From: Bedellia somnulentella
Lineage: Eukaryota; Arthropoda; Insecta; Lepidoptera; Bedelliidae
DNA: 64,000 bases
Assembly: GCA_963576735.1 (NCBI GenBank)
Contig: OY755187.1
Location: 1,240,001-1,304,000, forward strand
Direction of reading: 5' to 3'
Part shown: positions 48,820-59,942 of the stretch, in pieces
Position numbering within the stretch: the first letter of the stretch is position 1
Layout: each line of letters begins with the position of its first letter
Translations under genes and position numbers: made by a program
The notes under the pieces: generated by a model
Told to the model about the DNA's origin: nothing
Database searches by the model: none
Seen by the model: the letters and a program-made list of their open reading frames with translations, nothing else

Positions 48820-50698
48820 AAAATAAAATTTAATTTTATACTTTTTTAGGACTTATTTATCTATTTAGTAAAACTTAACTATAATACTTAATTAAATCTT
48901 TTTGTAAAATCCGGGATAAGCAAACAAATCGTAGGCCAAACGATTTGCCGCGTAATCACAATCAAGTAATTTTTTTAAAGACATGTCATAGTACTATTAC
49001 CACATATATTTTTTTTATACATTTCTCCTTCACAATAGTCATTAACTTAATTATATTTCATTTATTTTTTATAATGATCCTCTTATATTTTTATCATATA
49101 TTTAAAATAGCTGTGGACAACCATGCTTCGATCTCAAGTCATATATTCTTCATCTTTTATCAAGGTACACAAACATATTTATTGGGTCGGCCGCCCTTTT
49201 ACACATTAATTATTCATTTATTTAACTTCATCTCAAGGTACAAATATTTATTTATTACATTACATGCGTATTTATATACTTATTCTACAGTCTCTCTCTT
49301 TTAACACTCTTTTGGTGTCCAATTTTCTTCACGAAGGATATTCAACCGCGTCATGATCAGATAAAAAGGAATCAGAGATGTGCTTTGTACCTTGGTGTAC
49401 CTTGTATGACTTAATATACTTCTTTCGAAAACCTTTCATTATTCTACATTCAATATTTAGTTGTCAATTGGTAAATAATCGAAATAACATTTGAGTGATC
49501 AAGTCAGATGTAAATCAAAAACTTATCAATTGAAACTATCTTTCTACAAACTTCATTTCATAAACTTTCAAATCCATCGTACTAACTTTGACTACATATC
49601 ATTACCTTTTAAAATCATAACAATCACATCACCATACCATCTCAATCATACCACACACAGCGATCACTTCATAGAATTCTTCACGCCATATATGTATGCA
49701 ACGCTATCTCTTCCATCGCCGTACCAAAACATACGCAAATATCAACCTAGCAACAAACATTATTTTTACTCAATACTCTTATTTTCGTCATTCTATGAAC
49801 CTTTTGCTTAAATTCATTTATAAAATATTTAATTCATTCGTATTTACTCTCATATTTCTTTTCATTTTTTACCATCCGAAAACCTAGTGTCATTTTTTTA
49901 AATAACATTTCCGTTATTAATTACATTATAATATTGAAATCAACTTGTTCTCATTATGCCTTATATAAACTTAATGTTTAAATATTTATGTTATTTTTTC
50001 ATAAATAAGCCGTAGCCAAGACGATCTCATAACATATTAAATGAAAATCTTTTTAAAAGAGAATCGTTCATGAAATACACGAGACATAATTGGTTTATTT
50101 ATTCAGTAACTACATAGTTCACATTATGTGTCATAAAGTATATCCCGTAATGATTTATCCTTCTAATATTATCGCTAAAACATAAGTATACTAATTAAAT
50201 GTTGACTTAAATTTTAATTAAATCGGTATCTCTCTACATTAATATATTTTTAAATATCTTTACTATAAAATATTATTAACCTAAATCCATAAAAATCAGG
50301 AGCACTAAATTGAACGTTTCATTGTTTCATTGTCATTTCAAACTTGCTAATCATTTTTAAATACACAAATATTATTATAATTACGCACCGTACCACTGAT
50401 TGTCATTTCCAGTCACTCAACATTATTAAATATTCGCACATAACATAACATTTTCATGGTGATAACCACGTCACTCAATGGAAAGCAAGCTGGTCCCATT
50501 TTTCGGTCCTGGGTGTGTCCGTTTCGGTTAAAGTATTGGTCCTTCAGGCTTCGCTATATGTAACATTCTTCAAATTTAAATAATCCAGTTCCATTGTATT
50601 CCTGTGTTTGTACATAAACACTTGTGTTTCCACACTTTGCACTGTATTTAGAATATTAAAATTATAAATCCATGTTCCTGTGCGCAGCGCAGCCGCGT
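48820..50698 (-). other. non-coding interior of the LTR element
   Basis: AT-rich. Open frames here are pyrimidine-biased on the plus strand and show no gag, protease or reverse transcriptase motif. Confidence 0.5.
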
Positions 50699-50720
50699 GG
50701 CCGCACTGGCAGGGTCGCCA

Positions 50721-50963
50721 TGCAATGATGTAATTGATAGACGAGTGTACTTGTTGGATATACGTTTATTACTGCTCAAGACTTAAGACTAACATACAAT
50801 ATATAATAGCAAGAGGGGGACAAGATGCACATTGCCATGCAATGTACGAAATAAGACACGTGTTTGCTCGTTGGATGTAGGTTTATTACTACTTCAAGAC
50901 TTAAGACTAACATACAATATATAATAGCAAGAGGGGGACAAGATGCACTCGCACTACACTACA
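50721..50963 (-). repeat. composite 5' LTR region (two diverged units)
   Basis: Unit 50721-50830 is nearly identical to the 3' LTR but lacks its outer end. Unit 50838-50963 is a complete but diverged LTR (for example GTACGAAATAAGACACG in place of GATGTAATTGATAGACG). Confidence 0.8.
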
Positions 50964-51106
50964 CTTAGCTCTGGCTACCCCTTCTAGGGATTTATAGCCG
51001 TGAATATATGTATGTATATGCTACTGGTATTAAACTGATGTTGATGTTTATGTGTGTCGATGAGTGTTCTAATAAGTTTTGTCAATTGTGAAGCATTAAA
51101 ACGCAA

Positions 51107-51268
51107 CAAACCGTACGTGACTGAGTTGTAGGTACATAGTAACTTGACAGCGTATTCGTACAAGATACGCGAATAATCTGTCCGGCCTGTGTACTCTAGA
51201 TAGCTAGTAGTACTTTATTACTATGTACTTCTGCCAACCCTACAAGGTTTTAAGGCGTGAAGGTTAAG
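51107..51268 (+). mobile_element. SINE-B fragment (old)
   Basis: GTGACTGAGTTGTAGGTACATAG through CTGCCAACCCTACAAGG and GGCGTGAAGG, heavily diverged. Confidence 0.6.
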
Positions 51269-51699
51269 GTGAGTGAATTTCTTCTCTCTGATATATAATG
51301 CTGATGCGGAAGAATGTTGTGAGGGACCCCACCATCATAGAATTGTTTTCAATTTCAAATCAAACTACGCCAGCAAGATGCTTATATTCATATTCATATT
51401 CATTTATTCATTTTAACAATATTACATCGTATTTGAATTTTAAAACTAACTTAACATTAACTTTAAAACTAAAAAATATTAACAATGTCTATTACAATTG
51501 ATAAGATAATATAAATATAAAATTGAGTAAGGATTGTAAAAGAATATATTGATACAAATAACATGTCGAAAAAATTTATAAAAAAGTCAAATTAAAATAA
51601 AAACATTTCAAATGCAAATATAAAAACATGGGCAATATAATACAAATCTAGCCAAAATTAATTAAATATTCCTATCACAACATTGATCACAATCATTAT

Positions 51700-52645
51700 T
51701 AAATTATGGCTGATCTAGCTCTTTCAAATCGTATACACATTTATTAATTAAATATTGTTTTAATTTGGATTTGAATGCTTTCGGACAATGAATTAATCTT
51801 ATTTCATTGGGAATACTATTATAAATATTTACCGTTTGGAATATAGGAGCATGTTCAACCACTTTAAGATGGGGAATACCTACACTGTCAAGACGAAATT
51901 CTTTTCTCCAGCGTGACTCTCTACACATTTTTTGCTCCTCTGTTTCAATAGCACCTAACTTTTCTCTAAAACTTGTAAGAAGAACAAATACGTAGAGTGC
52001 GGGCACTGTTAAAATATTTAATTTCATAAAATACTCCTTGCAGGATTCTATTTGTTTTAATTGTAATATAATTCGTACGGCCCTTTTCTGTAGTATGAAT
52101 GCTTTCTGAATATTGTACCTAAAACTGTTACCCCAATATTTAATACTGTATCTAAGTTTGGATTCAACTAATGAAAAATAAAACATTTTTAATTTATTTT
52201 AAATCAATGCTGTCTCTGAGAGTTTGCAGAGCATAACATGCTGAACTGAGTGCATTTTCTACCGCCGCAAGTTCAGCTTTCCAGTTTAAATTTGAATCAA
52301 TATAAACCCCCAAAAATTTTACAGAATTGACCATCTCTGTCCTAGCCTTATTTAAAGATAATTCTACACTTTCTGTATTTCTTGCTGTAGTTTTAAAAAG
52401 CATTGCGTAAGTTTTTGTTAAATTAAGAGTAAGATTATTATACTGAAACCAGCAATTGAACTCAAATAGTGCTGCATTTGCCTTAGTTTCCAGTCCAGAT
52501 ATATTGTCAGCTGTAATGATAGAGGTTGTGTCATCAGCAAACATGACTATATTAATTCCAGATACTTTCTTTTGTATATAATCGATCAAGTCGTTGATAA
52601 ATATGAGGAATATTATAGGGCCTAAGATTGATCCTTGACCTTATT
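51700..52645 (-). mobile_element. jockey/CR1-like LINE, 3' part
   Basis: 5'-truncated LINE on the minus strand starting at GSILGPIIFLIFINDL (about 52640). It runs through the catalytic FADD to the C-terminus. The coding sequence is split in two by a frame break. Confidence 0.85.
51704..52589 (-). pseudogene. LINE reverse transcriptase, two pieces
   Basis: 52589-52194 encodes MFADDTTSIITA (catalytic box), WFQYNNLTLNLTKT and VKFLGVYIDSNLNW. After a stop and frame change near 52190, 52186-51704 continues with FSLVESKLRYSIKYWG, FILQKRAVRI and a long C-terminal region ending KCVYDLKELDQP. One break only, so relatively young. The domain order fits the jockey/CR1 group, and clade assignment is not certain. 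Confidence 0.85.
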
Positions 52646-52672
52646 GACCCTATGCTTTCTACATATATAGTC

Positions 52673-52911
52673 ATACATATACTCAAGGCTATAAATCCCT
52701 TGAATGGGTACCCAGAGCTAGGGAATTAGAAATTCCTCAGCCACTTTTGGAAGCTGCGTGGGGAAAAGTTGGTGAAATAAAGGTTTTTGGTGATGGGTCT
52801 CTAACCGCAACGCCCGAAAATCCCTTTAAAGCCTCAATACCGTTAGTCGCCTTTTACGTACCCCCACCGGAAGAAATGGGGTAGTGCTATTCTAAGCCGA
52901 CACTACACAGC
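52673..52911 (-). mobile_element. SINE-A copy
   Basis: Full-length minus copy, ending GCCGACACTACACAGC, just downstream of the LINE start. Confidence 0.88.
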
Positions 52912-52966
52912 GCTATGCTTACCCATGCTTTCTATTTTTGTTTTTGTTTTATACTGTATATTTGAC

Positions 52967-53283
52967 AGCCGTGATAGTCCAATGGGTAGCACGACCGCCC
53001 ACCAATACAGACAGGTGTGAGTTCGAATCCCGGGTCGGACCTACCCCAATTTGTCTCTTCTAAAGACATATTGTTAACGGTGACGGAAACATCGTGACGA
53101 AACCCACATGGCTAAGTTGTACTTAGACATGAGACAGTATATATATTCTTACCAAACGGCTAGTACACGTAGGTACACGTGAGTACACTTTTCTAGCAAA
53201 ACGTGGGTACACTGAATACCAGGTGATGTTCAGAGGTATTTGTACCTGTGACAACCCCTTCGGGGGTTAACGGCGAGAACGCT
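52967..53283 (+). mobile_element. SINE-B copy
   Basis: Head CCGTGATAGTCCAATGGGTAG and GTTCGAATCCCGGGTCGG. The B box is canonical here. Ends with ACGGCGAGAACGC. Confidence 0.85.
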
Positions 53284-53289
53284 TGGATC

Positions 53290-53785
53290 TTAAGTCTTGA
53301 GAATTGTATATGATGATGAACAGTCTCACTCATTACACTCTGTTTACCTCTTTGCTTCGAGATAGCTATTAATTTCTGCTTTAAATTTAAACTGGCAATG
53401 GCGTGTAGTAGTAGTTGCAGTGCTAACCGCTAGATGTCGTTAGTAGTTTACAAAGTTAGGTCGGGCTCGCCGCGTCGCAAATTCAATTGCGGACCCATTT
53501 TGCTTTCCATGTTGTGCAGTTTTGATCTGTCGGTACCAATATAAGCTCGTTTGTTTGAAACCACGCGTCATAGCCTAGTTATTGACGTCATATAATCATC
53601 AGTATACTTTAATATGTAAACTAATAATCATTCCAGATCATATACTTTCCTATAGATTCGCTGGTGGTAGCTAGGGCTATAAAGTTTTAGGCGAATTGGT
53701 TGGATAATAGGATGTCAATAGTAGCAGAAACTGACGGCTATTATTTGCACAGAGAGAACAGAACAACATCCGCAGAACAGCAGCT
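53290..53785. other. no recognised feature
   Basis: A somewhat GC-richer patch at 53455-53520 (GGTCGGGCTCGCCGCGTCGC) stands out, with no frame or repeat identified. Confidence 0.4.
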
Positions 53786-53787
53786 GT

Positions 53788-53905
53788 GACAGACAGGCGT
53801 GAGTTAAAATCCTGGGTCGGGCCTACTTCAATTTGTATTTTCTACAAATATTTTTGTGTGGTTAATTTATGATGGTTGTTAACGGTAAGGGAAAACATCG
53901 GGCAA
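53788..53905 (+). mobile_element. SINE-B, 5' half
   Basis: GTGAGTTAAAATCCTGGGTCGG through GGGAAAACATCG. The 3' half is missing. Confidence 0.75.
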
Positions 53906-53924
53906 TACGTGGGTGCATGTATAA

Positions 53925-54285
53925 CCGTGATAGCCCAGTGGGTAGAACACTTGGTTATCGTGCAAACGACTAGTGTTCAAATCCTGGGTCCGGCCTACAC
54001 CAATTTGTCTTTTCTAAAGACATATAAGTGTGGTTAATTTAATTTATCATGGTTGTTAACGGTGAGGGAAAACATCGTGAGGAAACCCACATGGCTGAGT
54101 TGTACTTAGTCATGTGACAGTGTATTCGAACAAAACGGCGATAGGCCTGCCCCCTATCACGTGAGTATACTCCTCCATCCATGCAAATCCATCCATGTCA
54201 AGTCCATGCAAAACGTGGGTACTCTGAACACCAGGTGACAAAGTCACGTGATGTTCAGAAGTATTAGTACCTCTGCCAACCCCTT
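53925..54285 (+). mobile_element. SINE-B copy with extra bases in the middle
   Basis: Head CCGTGATAGCCCAGTGGGTAG to CTCTGCCAACCCC. An extra CCATCCATGCAAATCCATCC-type duplication sits near 54172-54210. Confidence 0.85.
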
Positions 54286-54480
54286 TTCGTCTAAGCGTCG
54301 CCATACGGGTTTGACAGCTCGAGCTCTCCGTGTAAGACCGTGCATACAAAATATACTTATTACTGGGTCATAACTTGCATGAAATTAAAACTCATGATTA
54401 ATTATATTTGAGCCTCGAGTCGAGCCTTTCATCAGTGTCTCTTTAAAATGTTGTACGATTGTAGCATATATACGTACATA

Positions 54481-54654
54481 ATAAGAAATTCCTCAGCCAC
54501 TTTTGGAAGCAGAGAGCGGAAAATTTGGAATTTGGAAAGGTCGTCAACCACATCGCCTAAAAATCACTTTAAAAGCCCCAATACTTAAAGTTGCCTCTTA
54601 CGTTTATCCACGGGAAGAATAGTGGTAGTGCTATTCTAAGCCGACACTACACAG
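54481..54654 (-). mobile_element. SINE-A copy (tail lost)
   Basis: AAGAAATTCCTCAGCCACTT to GCCGACACTACACAGC. Confidence 0.8.
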
Positions 54655-54666
54655 CAATATTAAGAG

Positions 54667-54835
54667 GGATAATATCAGGACGAATCCCACCTTGGCTGAA
54701 TTGACCTGCCTATTACACGTGTGCGCACTATCCAAGCGAAACGCGGGTACTCGGAATACAAATATCACGTGATATTCAAAAGTATAAATAGTTGATCCTC
54801 CCACCCCTTCGGGCGTGTACGGCGTGAACGTTGAG
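54667..54835 (+). mobile_element. SINE-B fragment (old)
   Basis: GACGAATCCCACCTTGGCTG through ACCCCTTCGGGCGTG and GGCGTGAACGTT. Confidence 0.68.
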
Positions 54836-55045
54836 TTGACTGAAATACGCCTGAAAAAAGCTGCTCCTTTTAACTTTTCCAGAACTTTCACTAGGTATCA
54901 AAAATTATAGGTTTTGTTCACTTGATCTCTGTAGCGTCATCCAGTTTTTATCTTCATTTTCCTTTTTCTGCCTCTTTACAATGTATTTTTCCACAATACT
55001 GTTCACAAATCACAAATTATTTATTAAACATAAATAATTAATATT

Positions 55046-55997
55046 CACGGCTATAATTCCCAAAAAGGAGTTAACAGAGCTTCAGAGCTTGAAACTCCTC
55101 AAACGTTTGGAAGTTGATAGGGGACAAGATGGTGGAAATGAAGTATCGTTGGTGATGGGTCCTCAACCACATCGCCTGAAAACCACTTAAAAAGCCTTTA
55201 TCCTTAGTCTTTTACGACTCCCATTAATAATATCACTGAATGCGTGATTGAGATCAATGGTAAGAAAGTGGAACAAGTGAAAGAGTTCGTATATCTGGGA
55301 AGTCTGTTTACTAGGGATGGAAAGTGTGATGAAGACATTGAAAGAAGAGTAAAAAAGGGTAATGCGGTAAATGAAGCACTGGATAGTCTCATGTCTAGTC
55401 AATCGGTGTCCGAAAAGGCCCGAATGGCTGTGCATGATGCTGTCCTTGTTCCTACGCTTATGTATGGCAGTGAATGTTGGGTGTGGCAGAAGAAGCATGA
55501 AAGCAGAGTGAATAGAAATGAGGTCCCTCAGAAAAGTTTGTAATGTAAGGTTATGTGATCGTGTGAGGAATGATGTGATTCGTGAAAGGTGTGGTGTAAA
55601 AGATGATATTGTAAGTAAGATAGAAAAAGGAATGTTGAGATATGGTTTGGGCACATAGAGAGGATGGATGACAGTAAAGTGGTGAAAGAGATCTATAGAG
55701 CCAATGTGGAAGGTAATGTTAGTAGAGGACGACCTCGGAGGACACATTTAGATCAAATAGAAAATGTGCTCAAAAAGGCAGGTGTCCGAAGTACGAAGAA
55801 TAAAAGAGCATGTATGAAAAGATTGATGGATGTGAATGAAGCTAGAGAGGTTTGCCAGGATCGTACAAAGTGGAGATCGATAGTCTCTGCCTACCCCAAT
55901 GGGAACTAACGGCGTGAGAATATGTATGTATGTATGTTTTACGACACCCGTGGGTAGAAAGGGATAGTGACATTCTAAGCCGGCACTACACGGCTAA
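55046..55997 (-). mobile_element. SINE-A copy split by an RTE LINE
   Basis: SINE parts are 55046-55218 and 55937-55997 (ending GCCGGCACTACACGGC). TTTTACGAC occurs at 55210-55218 and 55937-55945. Confidence 0.85.
55219..55936 (+). mobile_element. RTE LINE, 5'-truncated, inside a SINE
   Basis: Encodes KEFVYLGSLFTRDGKCDEDI at 55276-55335 and onward to SAYPNGN (55909), with frame breaks near 55513 and 55640. Ends GGCGTGAGAATATGTATGTATG. The first ten bases are not RTE-like and may be filler. Confidence 0.86.
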
Positions 55998-56256
55998 ACA
56001 TAATAATTATTAAACATTCGCATTATTTACTCTGCTCTCATACATCTTCAAAAATCTACAATATCACAACCACACCTATATAAAAACATAATTACATAAG
56101 ATTACATTCCCGACCCTATTGAGTGTCGTTAACTTTCCTGAAGTTGGTCAACCGTGAACATCGCATTTCCTTTTCGCGCCAGATTTAATCTTGGCTTTAA
56201 CCCGAAGTTCTGAACAGGGGATGCCGATCGAACGTTCAATATACTGTTTACACCTG

Positions 56257-56592
56257 CTTGTGATGTAATATAAATATAAAGTAAAAACAGAACATATTTA
56301 CATACATACATATACTCACGGCTATAAATCCCTAAAAGGGGTAGCCAGAGCTGAGAAATTAGAAATTCCTCAGTCATTTTTGGAAGTTCAGTGTGGAAAA
56401 GATAGCAAAATAAAGGTTGTTGGTGATGGGTCTCCAACCGCATCGCCCAAAAATCCCTTAAAAAGCCCCAATACCGTTAGTCGCCTTTTACGTACACCCA
56501 CCGGAAGAAATGGGTTAGTGTTATTCTAAGCCGACACTACACAGCATACCTTGTGATCTAATATAAATATAAAGTAAACAAGAACATATTTA
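56257..56592. repeat. about 44-bp direct repeats flanking a SINE-A copy
   Basis: CTTGTGAT(G/C)TAATATAAATA and the following bases occur at 56257-56300 and 56550-56592 with two or three differences, right at the ends of the SINE 56301-56546. Confidence 0.78.
56301..56546 (-). mobile_element. SINE-A copy
   Basis: Full-length minus copy, between the long direct repeats. Confidence 0.9.
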
Positions 56593-56633
56593 CATACATA
56601 TGTATATATGTGTGTATGTTCATCAACGGTATG

Positions 56634-56810
56634 TACAAACACGGCCATAACTCCCAAAAAGGCTAGCGAGAGATTCAGAGCTGGAAACTCCTCAGCCACA
56701 TTTGAAAGTTGATAGGGGACAAGATGGTAGATATAAAGTATCGTTGGTGATGGGTTTTTGACCGTATCGCCCAAAAACCACTTAAAATCTCCATACCATT
56801 AGCGGAGTTG
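56634..56810 (-). mobile_element. SINE-A copy (head lost)
   Basis: CACGGCCATAACTCCCAAAAAGG through CCACTTAAAATCTCCATACC. Confidence 0.8.
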
Positions 56811-56844
56811 TGACATATTTGAAATACTTGTATGTATGCATTAT

Positions 56845-57000
56845 AGCTGTGTAGTGTAGGCTTAGAATAGAGCACTAACCCGTTTCTTCCCGAGGGTGTA
56901 TGTAAGAGGCGACTAAGGGTATTGGGGCGTTTTAATAAATTTTTGGGCGATGCGGTTGGAGACCCATTTAACTTTTATTTTACCATCTTTTCCCCACTTA
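56845..57000 (+). mobile_element. SINE-A copy, host of the next one
   Basis: GCTGTGTAGTGTAGGCTTAG to ATCTTTTCCCCACTTA. Its remainder is displaced by the following insertion. Confidence 0.82.
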
Positions 57001-57270
57001 TACATACATACATACATATACTCACGGCTATAATTCCCTAGAAGGGGTAGCCAGAGCTAAGGAATTATAAATTCCTCAGCCACTTTTGGAAGTTGAGAGG
57101 GGAAAAGATGGTAAAATAAAGGTTTTTGGTGATGGGTCTCCAACCGCATCGCCCAAAGATCCAATAAAAAGCCCCAATACCCTTGGTCGCCTCTTACGAC
57201 ACCCGTGGGTACAAAGGGGTAGCGACATTCTAAGCCGGCACTACACGGCAACCCGTGGGTAGAAAGGGAC
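57001..57270 (-). mobile_element. SINE-A copy nested in another SINE-A
   Basis: Full-length to GCCGGCACTACACGGC (57250), then an extra ACCCGTGGGTAGAAAGGG copied from its own head, then TCCCCACTTATAC matching the left flank. Confidence 0.82.
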
Positions 57271-57548
57271 TCCCCACTTATACTTACAACAATATATGAT
57301 ATGAGGGACCCCTTTTGACAATCCTCAATGTCACTGTTATGTTTTGTTTCTGTCAGGATTATTTCTGTGTTGTTCGCCCAATTTTTTTTAAAAAAATTCC
57401 AAATTAATATTTCATTTAGGGAATACTACCATAAAGAATTTTATTTCAATAAAGTATTTTGAATAATTTAAATACTTTAAATACAAAGGGCAAAAGTATT
57501 TTAAATTTTGTACTTAAACACTTTTCGAAATGTTTATTTGCTCATCTC
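57271..57548. other. no recognised feature
   Basis: AT-rich spacer without a supported gene or repeat. Confidence 0.4.
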
Positions 57549-57549
57549 T

Positions 57550-57623
57550 GACCCTTAGTCGCCTCTTACGTTACGACATCAGTAGATGGAAAGGGGTAGG
57601 CATAGTAAGCCGGCACTACGCAG
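57550..57623 (-). mobile_element. SINE-A head fragment
   Basis: CCCTTAGTCGCCTCTTACG to GCCGGCACTACGCAGC. Confidence 0.75.
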
Positions 57624-58095
57624 CAGAGTATTCTACTCTTTCTTTAATAATCGGCCCATAATTTATTTCATACCTCTAACTGAGGCTAAGTTTTTCTAGA
57701 ATGAAAAATCGTTATTTTGTTTGTTTCACACGACAATGTAACTAAAAATAACAATAAGATTCTTTTATAACTAAAATAGGTACATGAGTATCTAAATCTG
57801 GTCCAAAGCTGCCATAAAAAAAGATATATAATACAAAGTTTTCTGCTCAGTAGTTGCTAACACTCAAATTAAAAAAGAATATCGAAGTTCACTCAATTAA
57901 AGTATCGGTGTTCGCTTTTCAACTTCACCAAGACAATGTCTCAAGTTCTCCTCACAGAGGACTTCCGGTGAAAGTCAATTAATTACCAACGTGGAACGAC
58001 GCACTTCCGTTCGCCATTTTGTTATGAGAATAGTTCTTATTGCAAACTAACGGGAAAATTTATTATAAATATATACCGTACCGTTATAATTAAAA
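57624..58095. other. no recognised gene; slightly GC-richer patch
   Basis: 57905-58030 contains CAGAGGACTTCCGGTGAAAG and ACTTCCGTTCGCCATTTTG, promoter-like in look, but no adjacent reading frame was found. Confidence 0.35.
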
Positions 58096-58096
58096 G

Positions 58097-58310
58097 CTGT
58101 GTACCGATGGGTGTACGTAAGAGGCGACTAACGGTATTGGGGCTTTTAAGGGATTTTTAGGCGATGCAGTTGGAGACCCATCACCAACAACCTTTATTTT
58201 TACCATCTTTTCCCCACTCACATTTCTAAAAGTGGCTGAGGAATTTCTAATTCCTTAACTCTGGCTACCCCTTCTAGGGATTTACAGCCGTGAGTATATG
58301 TATGGTATGT
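58097..58310 (+). mobile_element. SINE-A copy (short deletion in head)
   Basis: GCTGTGTA is joined directly to CCGATGGGTGTACG, about 35 bases missing. Normal to the tail. Confidence 0.85.
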
Positions 58311-58319
58311 AGAGTCGGA

Positions 58320-58420
58320 TAAAATTGTTACTAACCTGTTTCTTCTTCAAGTGTCAAAGAATATTATTTTGGGTATTGGGGCTTATAAGCAGTTGGGCAA
58401 TATGGTTGGACACTAGGTTC
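58320..58420 (+). mobile_element. SINE-A fragment (old)
   Basis: GGGTATTGGGGCTTATAAGC and GGGCAATATGGTTGG align to the centre. Confidence 0.5.
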
Positions 58421-58474
58421 TGAAGCTCCGGCTTGGCTACCCATTTTCGAAATGATTAAGACATGAAAATAACA

Positions 58475-58715
58475 CATAATAACATAAACATAAACGTTCA
58501 CGCCGAATATCCCCGAAGGGGTTGGCAGAGGTACTAATACTTCTGAACATCACGTGACTTTGTCACCTGGTGTTCAGAGTACCCACGTTTTGCATGGACA
58601 GTGTACTCACGTGATAGCGGGCAGGCCTATCGCCGTTTTGTACGAATACAATGTCACATGGCTAAGTACAACTCAGCCATGTGGGTTTCCTCACGATGTT
58701 TTCCCTCACCGTTAA
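58475..58715 (-). mobile_element. SINE-B copy (5'-truncated)
   Basis: AACATAAACGTTCACGCCGA to TTTTCCCTCACCGTTAAC. No tRNA head. Confidence 0.86.
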
Positions 58716-58813
58716 CACAATATATCACATAATATATCAAATTAATGAAGAAATTAATGAAGAAACTTAAAAAATTAAGAACTAATGAACATAACACAAT
58801 ATATCAAAGATGT

Positions 58814-58880
58814 TATTAAAGGAAAGAAAAATTTCGACATTTATTTATGAGTAATAATCCCCACATGAGGAATTCATGTC
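58814..58880 (+). mobile_element. SINE-C minimal inverted copy
   Basis: AAAGGAAAGAAAAATTTCGAC in minus orientation is joined to ATTTATTTATGAGTAATAATCC in plus orientation. Confidence 0.65.
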
Positions 58881-59416
58881 AAAAAACATTAAACAATATA
58901 TCAAATTAATGAAGATTTTATAAGTATCATCGCTTTTATTCAAAACTTACTTATTTCTCGCTATTGTTCAGTTAATAACGTTCTCACTGTACTTTGTAGG
59001 GATATAAAATTTCAAGTTACTTTTGCACTTCAGCAATCCTATTCAGTATCTAGTATTCAAAATCAGAATCAATCAAAATCAATTTTATTTGCCTAAATGT
59101 GGTACAATAAAGATGTTGCATTATTACAATTGGTCCATCACATTTAACTATATATGCTAGCATGCAAATATTTACATTAAAAAAAAATACAATAAATTTA
59201 TTAGCTATACTTATTTAATTCAAACAGCCGCGAATTTCAAATTATATTATTATTCTGAAAAAAAAAACATTAAGTTCATAAAAACATTTCTCTATCAGCC
59301 ATTTTGTACTGAGACTTAATTACTCACGGCTTTTACTCCTATTCTATTGTATTGGGGGGTAGTCAGAGACTATAGATCGCCTTTTTTCCGACCGCCACAT
59401 TCATCATTCTTCCCAT
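58881..59416. other. no recognised feature
   Basis: AT-rich spacer without a supported gene or repeat. Confidence 0.4.
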
Positions 59417-59656
59417 ACATACATATACTCACGGCTATATTTCCCTAGAAGGGGAACCAGAGCTAAGGAATTATAAATTCCTTAGCCACTTTTGGAAATT
59501 GAGTGGGGAAAAGATGGTAAAAATAAAGGTTTTTGGTGATGGGTCTCCAACCGCATCGCCCAAAAATCCAATAAAAAGCCCCAATACCCTTAGTCGCCTC
59601 TTACGACACTCATGGGTAGAAAGGGGTAGCGACATTCTAAGCCGGCACTACACGGC
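59417..59656 (-). mobile_element. SINE-A copy
   Basis: Full-length, nearly identical to 27077 and 57001. Confidence 0.9.
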
Positions 59657-59942
59657 AATTCTTTTCTTACATGCTCCTTTATTCATTAAACTTATGTCAT
59701 GTCATGACTCTCGCATTAGTAAAAATATTTTCAATCTGCGCTTCAAACTTTGTTTGTCCAAACCTCTTTTGATTTTTTGTAGTGTTTTAAACAATAAGAT
59801 CAAATGTTTCTATCGTAATCGGGTACGAAATTCTTGGACAAAAAAACAGAAGTATCATTAAATTTAATTGATAGGTCTACCAGGATAATCAAACTTCGCC
59901 AATCAGCAGAGTGAAAATCACCTATATAAACAGCTTTATTGT

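Larger units (their letters stand above)
47322..50963 (-). mobile_element. non-autonomous LTR retrotransposon (LARD/TRIM-like)
   Basis: Minus-strand element with 4-bp target duplication CTTA. The 3' LTR is 47322-47446 (125 bp, TGTAGTGTAG...CATTGCA), preceded by the purine-rich GCAAAGGGGGAAGG. The 5' terminal repeat region is 50721-50963 and is composite. The primer-binding site next to it reads TGGCGACCCTGCCAG on the minus strand (50720-50706), resembling a tRNA-Arg-type site. No gag or pol reading frame exists in the 3.3 kb interior, which also carries Helitron-like insertions. Confidence 0.8.
47124..51016 (+). mobile_element. SINE-A copy split by a 3.6-kb LTR element
   Basis: SINE parts are 47124-47321 and 50964-51016. 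CTTA is duplicated at 47318-47321 and 50964-50967, so removing the insert restores TTCCTTAGCTCTGGCTACCC. Confidence 0.88.

Noticed and set aside
48945..49887. several plus-strand ORFs of 60-120 codons
   Set aside because: Pyrimidine-rich composition gives Phe/Ile/Leu/Tyr-rich frames. No domain, and they lie in the non-coding interior of an LTR element.
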